DNA of 64,000 nt from Lutibacter profundi (GTDB lineage Bacteria; Bacteroidota; Bacteroidia; Flavobacteriales; Flavobacteriaceae), in contig NZ_CP013355.1 of the NCBI RefSeq assembly GCF_001543325.1, positions 1,456,001-1,520,000 of the forward strand, written 5' to 3'. Each line of letters begins with the position of its first letter. Position 1 is the first letter of the stretch. Shown here piece after piece: positions 53,578-62,187 of the stretch. A program made the translations under genes and the position numbers. A model generated the notes under the pieces. It saw only the letters and a program-made list of their open reading frames with translations. It made no database searches and had not been told where the DNA came from.

Positions 53578-56500
53578 ATGCTTAATAAAATAATTCGCTA
53601 TTTTCTTGAAAACAAGTTAATAACATTTATGTTGCTTGCTACCTTTATTATAGGTGGTATTGTAACAGCCCCTTTTAATTGGGAAACTTCATTAATTGAA
53701 CGAAATCCGGTTCCTGTAGATGCCATTCCTGATATTGGCGAAAACCAACAAATTGTTTTTACAGAGTGGATGGGGCAATCACCTCAAGATATTGAAGATC
53801 AAATTACCTACCCTTTAACAACTGCCTTACTAGGTATTCCTGGTGTAAAAACAATTAGAAGTAATTCTATCTTTGGTTTATCTAGTATTTACATTATTTT
53901 TAATGATGATGTAGATTTTTACTGGAGTAGAACACGAATACTAGAAAAATTAAATTCTTTACCACCAGGAACTGTACCTAACGAAGTAAAACCTGCTTTA
54001 GGCCCAGATGCAACTGCGTTAGGACAAGTGTATTGGTACACGTTAGAAGGTAGAGATCCTAAAACAGGAAAACCAACAGGTGGTTGGGATCCTCAAGAAC
54101 TAAGAACTATCCAAGATTTTTATGTTCGTTATTATTTAACCGCTACTAGCGGTGTTTCAGAAGTTGCTTCTATTGGTGGATTTATAAAAGAGTATCAGAT
54201 CGAAATTGATCCTAATGCTATGAAAGCCAACAATGTTGATGTAAATATGATAATGAATGCTGTTAAAAACAGCAATTTAGATATTGGCGCACGTACCATA
54301 GAATTTAATAAAGTTGAATACCTTGTTCGCGGATTGGGATACATAAAAAACCTTTCTGATTTAGAAGAAAGTGTAGTTACCGTTAGAGACAATGTTCCTA
54401 TACGTTTAAAAGACGTTGCCAAAATACAGTTTGGCCCTGCTACAAGAAGAGGTGGGCTTGATAAAAGTGGTGTAGAAGCCGTTGGTGGTGTTGTAGTAGC
54501 TCGTTACGGTGCAAATCCACAAGAAGTAATTCATAAATTAAAAGATAAAATTGCTGAAGTTGCTCCTGGGCTACCTTCCAAAACATTGGCTGACGGAACG
54601 GTTTCAAAAGTGACTATTGTTCCTTTTTATGATAGATCAGGATTAATTCAAGAAACATTAGGGACTTTAGAATCCTCCTTATCGCATGAAATTCTCATTA
54701 GTATTTTGGTCGTATTAATTTTGGTTTTCAATTTAAGAGCTTCGGTTTTAATTTCAAGTTTATTACCAATTGGTGTATTAATGACATTTATATTAATGAA
54801 ATATTTTAATGTTGATGCAAACATTGTTGCACTTTCTGGTATTGCCATAGCAATTGGTGTTATGGTCGATGTGGGGATTGTATTTACTGAAAATATAGTT
54901 CGACATCTCGAAATGCCAGAAAATGAAGGAGCAAGAGGTAAAAAATTATTGCAAATTATTTATGAAGCCACCATTGAAGTTGCTTCTGCAATTATTACCG
55001 CATTAGCTACAACAGTTATAAGTTTTTTACCTGTGTTTGCCATGCAAGCTTCCGAAGGAAAGCTATTCAGACCTTTAGCATTTACCAAAACATTTGCGCT
55101 AATATCTTCTTTATTTATTGGGATTATGTTTATTCCAGCCATTGCACATGTATTATTTTCAATAAGATTAGATAAAAAACGCTCTTCAAGAATATTTAAT
55201 TCTATGTTGATAGGTTTAGGATTTGCACTTTTAATTATATATGGAAGTATAATGTCTTTAGCTTTAGTAGCATTTGGAGTTAATAATTTACTAACACAAG
55301 TTGCTAAAAGAAGCTTATTTAACAACAAAATTAAACTTCCTTATTCAACCAAAGTTGCTAATATTATTAATATTATCATCACTATCTTTATTGTCGTTTA
55401 CTTTTTAACTATAGAGTGGATGCCTCTAGGAGCTTCCAATTCGCTACTGGTCAACTTCATATTTGTTATTATTGTAATTGGTGTTGTACTTGGTTTATTA
55501 ATGAGCATTGTTCATTTTTACAAACCTATATTAATGTGGTGTTTGGATAATAAATGGAAGTTTTTATCCCTTCCAATTATTATAGTTTTCTTCGGAGTTA
55601 CTATTTGGATGGGTTTTTCAACCGTATTCGGATTTATGCCTAATTTCACCAAAGACAATGTAGCTTGGAAAAGTATGGAGAAAACCTTTCCAGGATTGGG
55701 TAATGAGTTTATGCCTGCTTTAGATGAAGGTTCATTTTTATTAATGCCAACTACAATGCCTCATTCTGGTATTACAGAAAATATGGAGGTAATAGCAACC
55801 ATTAACAAGCATATGAATTCTATCCCTGAAATAGCTACTTCTGTAGGTAAATGGGGACGTGTAAATTCTGCTTTAGATCCAGCACCAACTTCAATGTACG
55901 AAAATACCATCAATTATATTCCTGAATTTATTTTGGATGAAGACGGAAGAAGGGTTCGTTTTAAAGTAAATGATGATAAAGCCTTCGTTTTAAAAGATGG
56001 TTCTACCTATAAATACGGCAAAGATAAATTCAGAAAGATTACTAAAGAGCAATTAACTAAAGATGAAGACGGTGAATATTTTAGACAGTGGCGTCAAAAA
56101 ATAAAAAAAGCAGATGATATATGGAAAGAGATTGTAAAACATTCTAAATTTCCAGGTCTAACATCTGCTCCTAAATTACAACCTATTCAAACACGTTTAA
56201 TCATGTTGGCTACAGGAATGAGGGCTCCTATGGGAATTAAAGTATTTGGACCAACACTAGAAGCCATTGAAAAAGTAGGTTTTGAATTAGAAAACTTATT
56301 AAAAGAAGTTCCTAGTATAAACCCTTCAACAGTTTTTGCTGACAGAGTTGTTGGAAAACCATATCTAGAAATTAAGCTAAACCGTCAAGCGATGTCTCGC
56401 TATGGATTAACTGTAAAAGATATGCAAACACAATTATCCGTCGCTGTGGGTGGAAAACAATTAACTACCACTGTTGAAGGAAGAGAGCGTTTTCCTGTTC

Positions 56501-57417
56501 GTGTACGTTATGCCCGTGAGTATAGAGACAACCCTGATGATTTAAAGAAAATTTTAATCCCTACACCTGCAGGTGTCCAAATAGAATTGGGTGAATTAGC
56601 TTCCATTGAGTACGTACGTGGCCCTCAAGTTATTAAAAGTGAAGATACCTTTTTAACAGGTTATGTAATTTTTGATATGAAAGAAGGAAATGCAGAAACA
56701 AATGTTGTTGAAGCTGCTCAAAAACTAATAAAAGATAAAATTGATTCAGGAGAATTTAAATTACCTGATGGTGTTACTTATAGGTTTACAGGTAATTATG
56801 AAAATCAAGTTCGAGCTTCCAAACGCTTATTAATTGTAGTACCTATTTCATTAATGCTAATTTTATTAATATTATACTTCCAATTTAAATCGTTAACTCC
56901 AGCATTAATGGTGTTTAGTGGGATATTTGTAGCATTTTCGGGAGGGTTTATCATGATTTGGTTATACGGTCAAGGATGGTTTTTAAACTTCAGTTTTGCA
57001 GACGTCCATATGCGAGATCTCTTTCAGCTCCATAGCATAAACCTAAGTGTCGCCGTTTGGGTTGGTTTTATAGCCCTCTTTGGTATTGCAACCGATGATG
57101 GTGTAATTATGGGAACATACCTAACACAGGTTTTTGAGAAAGAAAAACCCACCACAATTAAAGAAATTAGAACTTCTGTTTTACACGCAGGATCTAAAAG
57201 AGTACGCCCTGCAATGATGACCGCAGCAACAGCAATTATAGCCCTAATTCCTGTATTAACAGCCACAGGAAAAGGAGCAGATGTGGTTATACCTATGGCA
57301 ATTCCATCATTTGGTGGTATGTTGTTACAAGTAATGACCATGTTTGTGGTTCCTGTATTATACAGTATGTGGAAAGAGCATAAATTTAAAAAAGAATTAA
57401 AAAAATCACAAGCTTAA
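53578..57417 (+). CDS. CusA/CzcA family heavy-metal efflux RND transporter
   Basis: 1279 residues, an inner-membrane proton antiporter that exports metal ions through a tripartite complex. It shows the heavy-metal RND features AIPDIGENQQIVFTEWMGQS (about 48-67), VDVGIVFTENIVRHLE with the proton-relay Asp near residue 432, and LATGMRAPMGIKVFG near 880. It is longer than E. coli CusA (1047). There is an additional helix-containing insertion about 540-640 and another periplasmic insertion about 785-855 rich in Lys and Asp. Met residues around MRAPMG suit Cu+/Ag+, but Zn/Co/Cd cannot be excluded. Confidence 0.93.
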   Translation: MLNKIIRYFLENKLITFMLLATFIIGGIVTAPFNWETSLIERNPVPVDAIPDIGENQQIVFTEWMGQSPQDIEDQITYPLTTALLGIPGVKTIRSNSIFGLSSIYIIFNDDVDFYWSRTRILEKLNSLPPGTVPNEVKPALGPDATALGQVYWYTLEGRDPKTGKPTGGWDPQELRTIQDFYVRYYLTATSGVSEVASIGGFIKEYQIEIDPNAMKANNVDVNMIMNAVKNSNLDIGARTIEFNKVEYLVRGLGYIKNLSDLEESVVTVRDNVPIRLKDVAKIQFGPATRRGGLDKSGVEAVGGVVVARYGANPQEVIHKLKDKIAEVAPGLPSKTLADGTVSKVTIVPFYDRSGLIQETLGTLESSLSHEILISILVVLILVFNLRASVLISSLLPIGVLMTFILMKYFNVDANIVALSGIAIAIGVMVDVGIVFTENIVRHLEMPENEGARGKKLLQIIYEATIEVASAIITALATTVISFLPVFAMQASEGKLFRPLAFTKTFALISSLFIGIMFIPAIAHVLFSIRLDKKRSSRIFNSMLIGLGFALLIIYGSIMSLALVAFGVNNLLTQVAKRSLFNNKIKLPYSTKVANIINIIITIFIVVYFLTIEWMPLGASNSLLVNFIFVIIVIGVVLGLLMSIVHFYKPILMWCLDNKWKFLSLPIIIVFFGVTIWMGFSTVFGFMPNFTKDNVAWKSMEKTFPGLGNEFMPALDEGSFLLMPTTMPHSGITENMEVIATINKHMNSIPEIATSVGKWGRVNSALDPAPTSMYENTINYIPEFILDEDGRRVRFKVNDDKAFVLKDGSTYKYGKDKFRKITKEQLTKDEDGEYFRQWRQKIKKADDIWKEIVKHSKFPGLTSAPKLQPIQTRLIMLATGMRAPMGIKVFGPTLEAIEKVGFELENLLKEVPSINPSTVFADRVVGKPYLEIKLNRQAMSRYGLTVKDMQTQLSVAVGGKQLTTTVEGRERFPVRVRYAREYRDNPDDLKKILIPTPAGVQIELGELASIEYVRGPQVIKSEDTFLTGYVIFDMKEGNAETNVVEAAQKLIKDKIDSGEFKLPDGVTYRFTGNYENQVRASKRLLIVVPISLMLILLILYFQFKSLTPALMVFSGIFVAFSGGFIMIWLYGQGWFLNFSFADVHMRDLFQLHSINLSVAVWVGFIALFGIATDDGVIMGTYLTQVFEKEKPTTIKEIRTSVLHAGSKRVRPAMMTAATAIIALIPVLTATGKGADVVIPMAIPSFGGMLLQVMTMFVVPVLYSMWKEHKFKKELKKSQA

Positions 57418-57427
57418 ATTTAAAAAC

Positions 57428-58675
57428 ATGAACGTAAAAATGTATAAAATAATTTTCTTTAGTTGGTTGTTGCTACTAAGTATTAACACTTTTAGTCAAA
57501 CAACTCTAGAAAATTATCTGAAAATTGCAGCTGAGAATAATCCTGAATTAAAAGCAACATTCAGTGAATATATGGCTGCTATGGAAAAAGTACCTCAAGT
57601 AGGTGCTTTACCAGACCCACAAGTTGCTTTTGGTTATTTTATTGAGCCTGTTGAAACACGTGTTGGCCCACAAAAATGGAAATTTAATCTTGCGCAAAGT
57701 TTTCCTTGGTTTGGCTTATTAGCCGCTAAAGAAAATGTAGCAACTGAAATGGCAAATGCGAAATTTGAAAAATTTGAAAATACAAAGTCAAATCTTTTCT
57801 TTGAAGTAAAAACAGCTTATTTTAATTACTATTTTATTGAAAAAGCTATTGAAATTACAAAAAAAAATATGGAAATTCTTCAGGTTTTCAAACGGCTATC
57901 TTTAGTTAAAATTGAAGCTGGAAAAGCATCAATTGTTGATGAATTACGTGTTGAGTTAGAATTGAATGATTTAGAAAATCAGTTAGCGCTATTTGTTGAT
58001 ACAAGAAATACTATTCAAACTAATTTTAATAATTTATTAGCAAGAGAAGTTTCAAATAGCATTGAAATACCAGATACTTTATGGCAAGATGAATTACCAT
58101 TTGACAAATTAAATATGCTAGATGAAATTTATGCAAACAACCACCAATTAAAAAGCATCAATCATAGATTAAATGCTTTTATAAATCAGGAAGTTGTTGC
58201 TAAAAAAGAAGGATTGCCTAAATTTAATATAGGATTAAATTATACGGTAGTTGAAAAAAATCCTTCTTCAACAGCAATTGATAATGGTAAAGATGCCTTT
58301 TTATTCCCTTCAATAGGTGTTAAAATACCTATTTTTCGTAAGAAATACAAAGCATTAATTAAAGAAGCTAAATTTTTACAAGAAGCTGAAAGCTTTAAAA
58401 AAGAAGACAAAAAGAATGTATTAAGTACTGTTTTTTCATCTTCTTATAAAAATTTTAGTGATGGAGACAGACGTATAGCTTTAAACAAAAAACAATCACA
58501 AATAGCAAAAAAAGTATTAGACGTATTAATTATTTCGTATTCAACAAATGCAAAAGATTTTGAAGAAGTTTTAAGAATTGAACGTCAGCTATTAAAATAT
58601 GAATTGGCTTACCAACAAGCCTTAATAGACAAAAATGCGGCTATAGCATTTATGCAATATTTAATTGGAAAATAA
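57428..58675 (+). CDS. TolC family outer-membrane efflux channel (CusC-like)
   Basis: 415 residues with a signal peptide (about 1-23, SINTFSQ). The outer-membrane efflux protein repeats show AAENNPELKATFSEYMAAME (about 34-53), DPQVAFGYFIEPVETRVGPQ, FNLAQSFPWFGLLAAKENVA and, in the second repeat, GVKIPIFRKKYKALIKEA. It makes the outer exit channel of the RND pump. It lies 10 bases after the pump gene, and the adaptor gene follows 10 bases after its stop. Confidence 0.93.
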   Translation: MNVKMYKIIFFSWLLLLSINTFSQTTLENYLKIAAENNPELKATFSEYMAAMEKVPQVGALPDPQVAFGYFIEPVETRVGPQKWKFNLAQSFPWFGLLAAKENVATEMANAKFEKFENTKSNLFFEVKTAYFNYYFIEKAIEITKKNMEILQVFKRLSLVKIEAGKASIVDELRVELELNDLENQLALFVDTRNTIQTNFNNLLAREVSNSIEIPDTLWQDELPFDKLNMLDEIYANNHQLKSINHRLNAFINQEVVAKKEGLPKFNIGLNYTVVEKNPSSTAIDNGKDAFLFPSIGVKIPIFRKKYKALIKEAKFLQEAESFKKEDKKNVLSTVFSSSYKNFSDGDRRIALNKKQSQIAKKVLDVLIISYSTNAKDFEEVLRIERQLLKYELAYQQALIDKNAAIAFMQYLIGK

Positions 58676-58685
58676 AATCAATAGT

Positions 58686-60509
58686 ATGAAAAAATATAAA
58701 AATTATATTATAGGAGCCGGTATTTTAATTATCGGAATTATTTTAGGAAACGTGTTTTCTGGAAATGACAATACAAAAACTTCACACAGTGAAGAGGAAC
58801 ATAATTATGTTCAAGATCCAGTAACTAAATTATGGACTTGCTCAATGCACCCACAAATAAGAATGGAAAAACCAGGAAAATGCCCTATTTGTGGAATGAC
58901 TCTAATTCCTGTAGATAATAGTAGCTCTTCTGAAGAAAAAATTGGGGATAATGAAATTGTTCTAACAGCTGAAGCTATTGAATTGGCAAATATTCAAACT
59001 TCAATTGTTGAAAGAGCAAGTGCAACTAAAGAAATTCGCTTATTAGGTAGAGTAAAACCTGATGAAAGACGTTTATTTTCACAGGTGTCTCATATTCCAG
59101 GTAGAATTGAACGCTTATATGTAAACTTTACAGGTGAAAAAGTATATAGAGGACAAAAAATAGTACGAATTTATTCTCCAGATTTAATCTCAGCACAAAA
59201 AGAATTATTTGAAGCCATTAGATCTCGAGATATTTACCCTCAATTATATACAGCAGCTCGTAATAAATTAAAATTATGGAAACTCTCTGACAGTCAAATT
59301 GATGCTATTGAAAAATCTAAAAAAGTACAAGAACAAATAGATATTTTATCTGATTACACAGGCTATGTTATGAAACGTAATGTTGAACTTGGAGACTATA
59401 TTACTGAAGGAAGCTCTTTATTTGACATTGCAGATTTAAATAGCGTATGGGTTATGTTTGAAGCTTATGAGGCCGATATTCCTTGGATACAAGTTGGCAA
59501 TATAGTAGATTTTACAATTAATGCAATTCCTGGGAAAAACTTCAAAGGCAAAGTTACCTATATAGACCCTTTTGTTTCGTCAAGTACTAGAGTTGCTAAA
59601 GTACGTGTTGAACTTAAAAACCCTGGTAATAAATTATTACCTGAAATGTATGCTAATGGTATTATTAAAGCCAAATTAACCAATATTAAAAATGCTATTA
59701 TAATTCCAAAATCAGCAGTACTTTGGACTGGTAAAAGAGCGGTGGTTTATGTTAAAGTACCACACGAAAAAACAATTTCATTTGTTTATAGAGAAATTAT
59801 TTTAGGTCAAGATATGGGTAATTTCTACATTGTAGCAAAAGGGTTAAAAGAAGGTGAAGTTGTGGCTACAAACGGTGTATTTAGAATTGATGCCTCTGCT
59901 CAATTAATTGGCCAAAAAAGTATGATGAACCCTACAGGTTCTAAAGGCAATACAGGAGGTATGGCTGGAATGGATATGGGTGGTGATAAAAAAGAGAAAG
60001 AGACCAAAACAGAGATGAACGATGCAGAAATGAAGAAAATGGTTATGATTGATAAATCTAAAATTGACCCAAAATTTAAAAGTCAGCTAGGAGAAGTTGT
60101 AGATGCGTACATTCATTTAAAAGATTTACTTTTTGATGGTGATTTTGCAGAAGCAAAAATGCAATCAAAAAATGTTGAAAAAGCCTTAAATAATGTAGAC
60201 ATGTTAGTGCTTTTAGGAGATGCTCATAATGAATGGATGAAAGATTTGAAAAAAATGAATTTACAAGTAACTTCAATTATGAATGCTAAAGATATTAAAA
60301 ATCAAAGAATCTCTTTTGCTAAATTAGGACCAGAACTAGGAAAATCAATTGAAAAATTCGGCTTTAAAAATTCAAATAAACCTCTTTATTTAGAATACTG
60401 TTCTATGAAAGATGTGTACTGGTTAAGTTACGATAAAACTATTAAAAATCCATTCTATGGAGACGAAATGCCAACGTGTGGAGAAGTTACAAAAGAGTAC
60501 AAAAATTAA
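58686..60509 (+). CDS. RND efflux periplasmic adaptor (CusB-like) with heavy-metal-binding and DUF3347 domains
   Basis: 607 residues from the ATG at 58686. A single N-terminal anchor (about 5-22) precedes a heavy-metal-binding domain (about 48-78; WTCSMHPQIRMEKPGKCPIC), a YHS-like HMBD with C, M, H and paired C ligands. The membrane-fusion adaptor core (about 95-430) has LLGRVKPDERRLFSQVSHIP, DYTGYVMKRNVELGDYITEG and the beta-barrel. A Gly/Met-rich linker leads to a C-terminal DUF3347 domain (about 452-605) with YLEYCSMKDVYWLSYDKTIK and PTCGEV. It links pump and channel and can hand metal to the pump. The TTG 7 codons upstream, inside the channel gene, was rejected. Confidence 0.92.
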   Translation: MKKYKNYIIGAGILIIGIILGNVFSGNDNTKTSHSEEEHNYVQDPVTKLWTCSMHPQIRMEKPGKCPICGMTLIPVDNSSSSEEKIGDNEIVLTAEAIELANIQTSIVERASATKEIRLLGRVKPDERRLFSQVSHIPGRIERLYVNFTGEKVYRGQKIVRIYSPDLISAQKELFEAIRSRDIYPQLYTAARNKLKLWKLSDSQIDAIEKSKKVQEQIDILSDYTGYVMKRNVELGDYITEGSSLFDIADLNSVWVMFEAYEADIPWIQVGNIVDFTINAIPGKNFKGKVTYIDPFVSSSTRVAKVRVELKNPGNKLLPEMYANGIIKAKLTNIKNAIIIPKSAVLWTGKRAVVYVKVPHEKTISFVYREIILGQDMGNFYIVAKGLKEGEVVATNGVFRIDASAQLIGQKSMMNPTGSKGNTGGMAGMDMGGDKKEKETKTEMNDAEMKKMVMIDKSKIDPKFKSQLGEVVDAYIHLKDLLFDGDFAEAKMQSKNVEKALNNVDMLVLLGDAHNEWMKDLKKMNLQVTSIMNAKDIKNQRISFAKLGPELGKSIEKFGFKNSNKPLYLEYCSMKDVYWLSYDKTIKNPFYGDEMPTCGEVTKEYKN

Positions 60510-60530
60510 ACAATTAAAAACATAAATAAC

Positions 60531-61100
60531 ATGAACAAATTAAATTTTAAAACTGTTTTAATAATTGCAATTACTCTAAGTATATCAATAACAACTTTTG
60601 GTCAGCAAAAACACGACCATAGCACAATGAACATGAACCACAAAAAAGGGATGATGAAGGGTGAAATGATGCAGCAAAAAATGGGTGAAACACAATTTAC
60701 TGATGCAAACTTAAATAAAGCTTATATGCATTATATAATGATTAATAAAGCATTGGTTAAATCTCAACCAAAAAAAGCACAAATGATGTCTAAAATGCTT
60801 GTTGATATTTTAAATAATTATGGAAAAGCATCCGAATCTTTAGTTGCTGCAACTAAATTAGCTGAAAATGATAATTTAGAAAACCAACGTAAAATATTTG
60901 CAGAGTTAACCATTTCAATGGAACCTCTTTTTAAAGATAACATTACAAAAGGTAAAGTTTACAAAAACTTTTGTCCAATGGCAAATGGTAGCGGCGCTTA
61001 CTGGTTTTCAAATTCAGAAAATATTGTAAACCCTTATATGGGTGCAGAAAGCTCAATGTCAAGTTGTGGCAGTGTAAAAGAAACATTTAAATCTATATAA
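60531..61100 (+). CDS. DUF3347 domain-containing exported protein
   Basis: 189 residues with a signal peptide (about 1-24, SITTFGQ). A His/Met-rich stretch follows (HDHSTMNMNHKKGMMKGEMM, about 28-47), then a DUF3347 domain with NKAYMHYIMINKALVKSQPK and the Cys/Met ending FCPMANGSGAYWFSNSEN with SSCGSVKE. It looks like the free form of the DUF3347 domain fused to the adaptor just upstream, so both may bind the same metal in the periplasm. It lies 21 bases after the adaptor gene. Confidence 0.88.
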   Translation: MNKLNFKTVLIIAITLSISITTFGQQKHDHSTMNMNHKKGMMKGEMMQQKMGETQFTDANLNKAYMHYIMINKALVKSQPKKAQMMSKMLVDILNNYGKASESLVAATKLAENDNLENQRKIFAELTISMEPLFKDNITKGKVYKNFCPMANGSGAYWFSNSENIVNPYMGAESSMSSCGSVKETFKSI

Positions 61101-61108
61101 AATACTTT

Positions 61109-61145
61109 GGGCTATTTTGAATTGTAAATCAATTCAAAATAGCCC
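61109..61145 (+). terminator. Perfect 16-base hairpin between the DUF3347 and PII-like genes
   Basis: GGGCTATTTTGAATTG and CAATTCAAAATAGCCC pair completely around TAAAT. It starts 8 bases after the DUF3347 stop. The base following it is not a T-run, so it may be an inefficient terminator or an mRNA-processing hairpin that sets different levels for upstream and downstream genes. Confidence 0.6.
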
Positions 61146-61161
61146 CTAAATAAGTAAAATC

Positions 61162-61482
61162 ATGAAAGAAATTAAAGCATTTATTCGACCTGAAAGATTA
61201 AATTTAGTTGCTAAAAACCTAAAAAAAGAACAGTATTGTTGTTTTACAGTTTTTCAAGGCGAAGGTGTTGGAGACTACACCGATCCTAAAACTGAATTTC
61301 CGAGCCTAAACTTCCCTTTTTTACATAATAAAGTAATAAAAATAGAAATAGTTTGTAATAAAGATGATGTAGATAAAATTATCAATGTTATAAAAACACA
61401 TGCAAGAACAGGAGACAAAGGAGATGGGTTGATATATGTAAGTAATGTTGAAAGTAAAACACGAATTAGAGACGGAAAATAA
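61162..61482 (+). CDS. PII-family signalling protein of the metal-efflux-linked type
   Basis: 106 residues. It has the PII ferredoxin-like fold: KEIKAFIRPERLNLVAKNLK at the start, a T-loop-like segment (QGEGVGDYTDPKTEFPSLNF, about 34-53), IEIVCNKDDVDKIINVIKTH and the C-terminal ARTGDKGDGLIYVSNVESK and RIRDGK. In ordinary PII proteins the last signature has GDGKIFV; here Leu replaces that Lys, which normally contacts ATP/2-oxoglutarate. No modifiable T-loop Tyr is evident at the usual place. A branch of PII genes (described as PII-NG) sits beside heavy-metal RND operons, as here. It lies between the DUF3347 gene and the HMA–AraC regulator. Confidence 0.85.
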   Translation: MKEIKAFIRPERLNLVAKNLKKEQYCCFTVFQGEGVGDYTDPKTEFPSLNFPFLHNKVIKIEIVCNKDDVDKIINVIKTHARTGDKGDGLIYVSNVESKTRIRDGK

Positions 61483-61499
61483 TTAAAAAACTTTCTATT

Positions 61500-62081
61500 T
61501 TGAAAACTTTAAAACTCATAGAATTACGTATCAAAGGAATGGTTTGCGATCGCTGTATTAGTGCAGTAAAAACTGAATTAACAAGTTTAGGAGCACAAGT
61601 TGTTGAAATAAAATTAGGGAAAGTTGTAATAAAAGACCCTAAACATAAAATTACTTTGCAAAGTATTGAAAATGCATTAATGAAACATGATTTTGAGTTA
61701 ATTATTGATGATGATACTAAAATTATTGAAGCTATAAAAGCTGTTTTAGTTGAAATCATAAGTGATCTTCCTATAGAAATGACAACAAATTTATCAGCTA
61801 CTTTAGCTCATAAATTGCAAAAAGATTATACTTATTTAAGTAAATTATTTTCCAATACACTTGAAATTACCATTGAGAAATATTTCATATTACTGAAAAT
61901 TGAAAAAACCAAAGAATTGATTCAAACTGGGCAATTAAATTTTACCCAAATATCATACGATTTAGGATACAGTAGTGTTAATTATTTATCAAACCAATTT
62001 AAACAAATAACAGGTATGAGCATGAGTGCTTACAAAAAGCTATCTAACTGGAATAGAAAGCCTTTAGATAAAATTTTATAG
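61500..62081 (+). CDS. HMA–AraC fusion: metal-binding domain with AraC-type DNA-binding domain
   Basis: 193 residues starting at a TTG at 61500; no ATG lies in a usable place, since the first in-frame one is inside the MVCDRC motif. The N-terminal 70 residues are a heavy-metal-associated (HMA) domain with the metal ligands of MVCDRCI (Cys near residues 16 and 19) and a beta-alpha-beta layout. The C-terminal part (about 95-185) is an AraC-type pair of helix-turn-helix motifs (YTYLSKLFSNTLEITIEKYF and QISYDLGYSSVNYLSNQFKQ). It could sense Cu+/Ag+ directly and switch on the efflux operon. Confidence 0.85.
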   Translation: MKTLKLIELRIKGMVCDRCISAVKTELTSLGAQVVEIKLGKVVIKDPKHKITLQSIENALMKHDFELIIDDDTKIIEAIKAVLVEIISDLPIEMTTNLSATLAHKLQKDYTYLSKLFSNTLEITIEKYFILLKIEKTKELIQTGQLNFTQISYDLGYSSVNYLSNQFKQITGMSMSAYKKLSNWNRKPLDKIL

Positions 62082-62150
62082 ATATCAACCATAATACTAT
62101 ATAAATAAAAGAAGGCTTAAAAGTACCTTTACTAAGTAATAATAAATTAA

Positions 62151-62171
62151 AATAATAATAATAATAATAAT
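62151..62171. repeat. Simple repeat (AAT)7 upstream of the Met-rich gene
   Basis: Seven tandem AAT units, 17 bases upstream of the ATG at 62188. Length changes here could alter the leader or the spacing to a promoter, but nothing in the sequence shows that it varies. Confidence 0.7.
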
Positions 62172-62187
62172 TTAAAACAAAATAATC

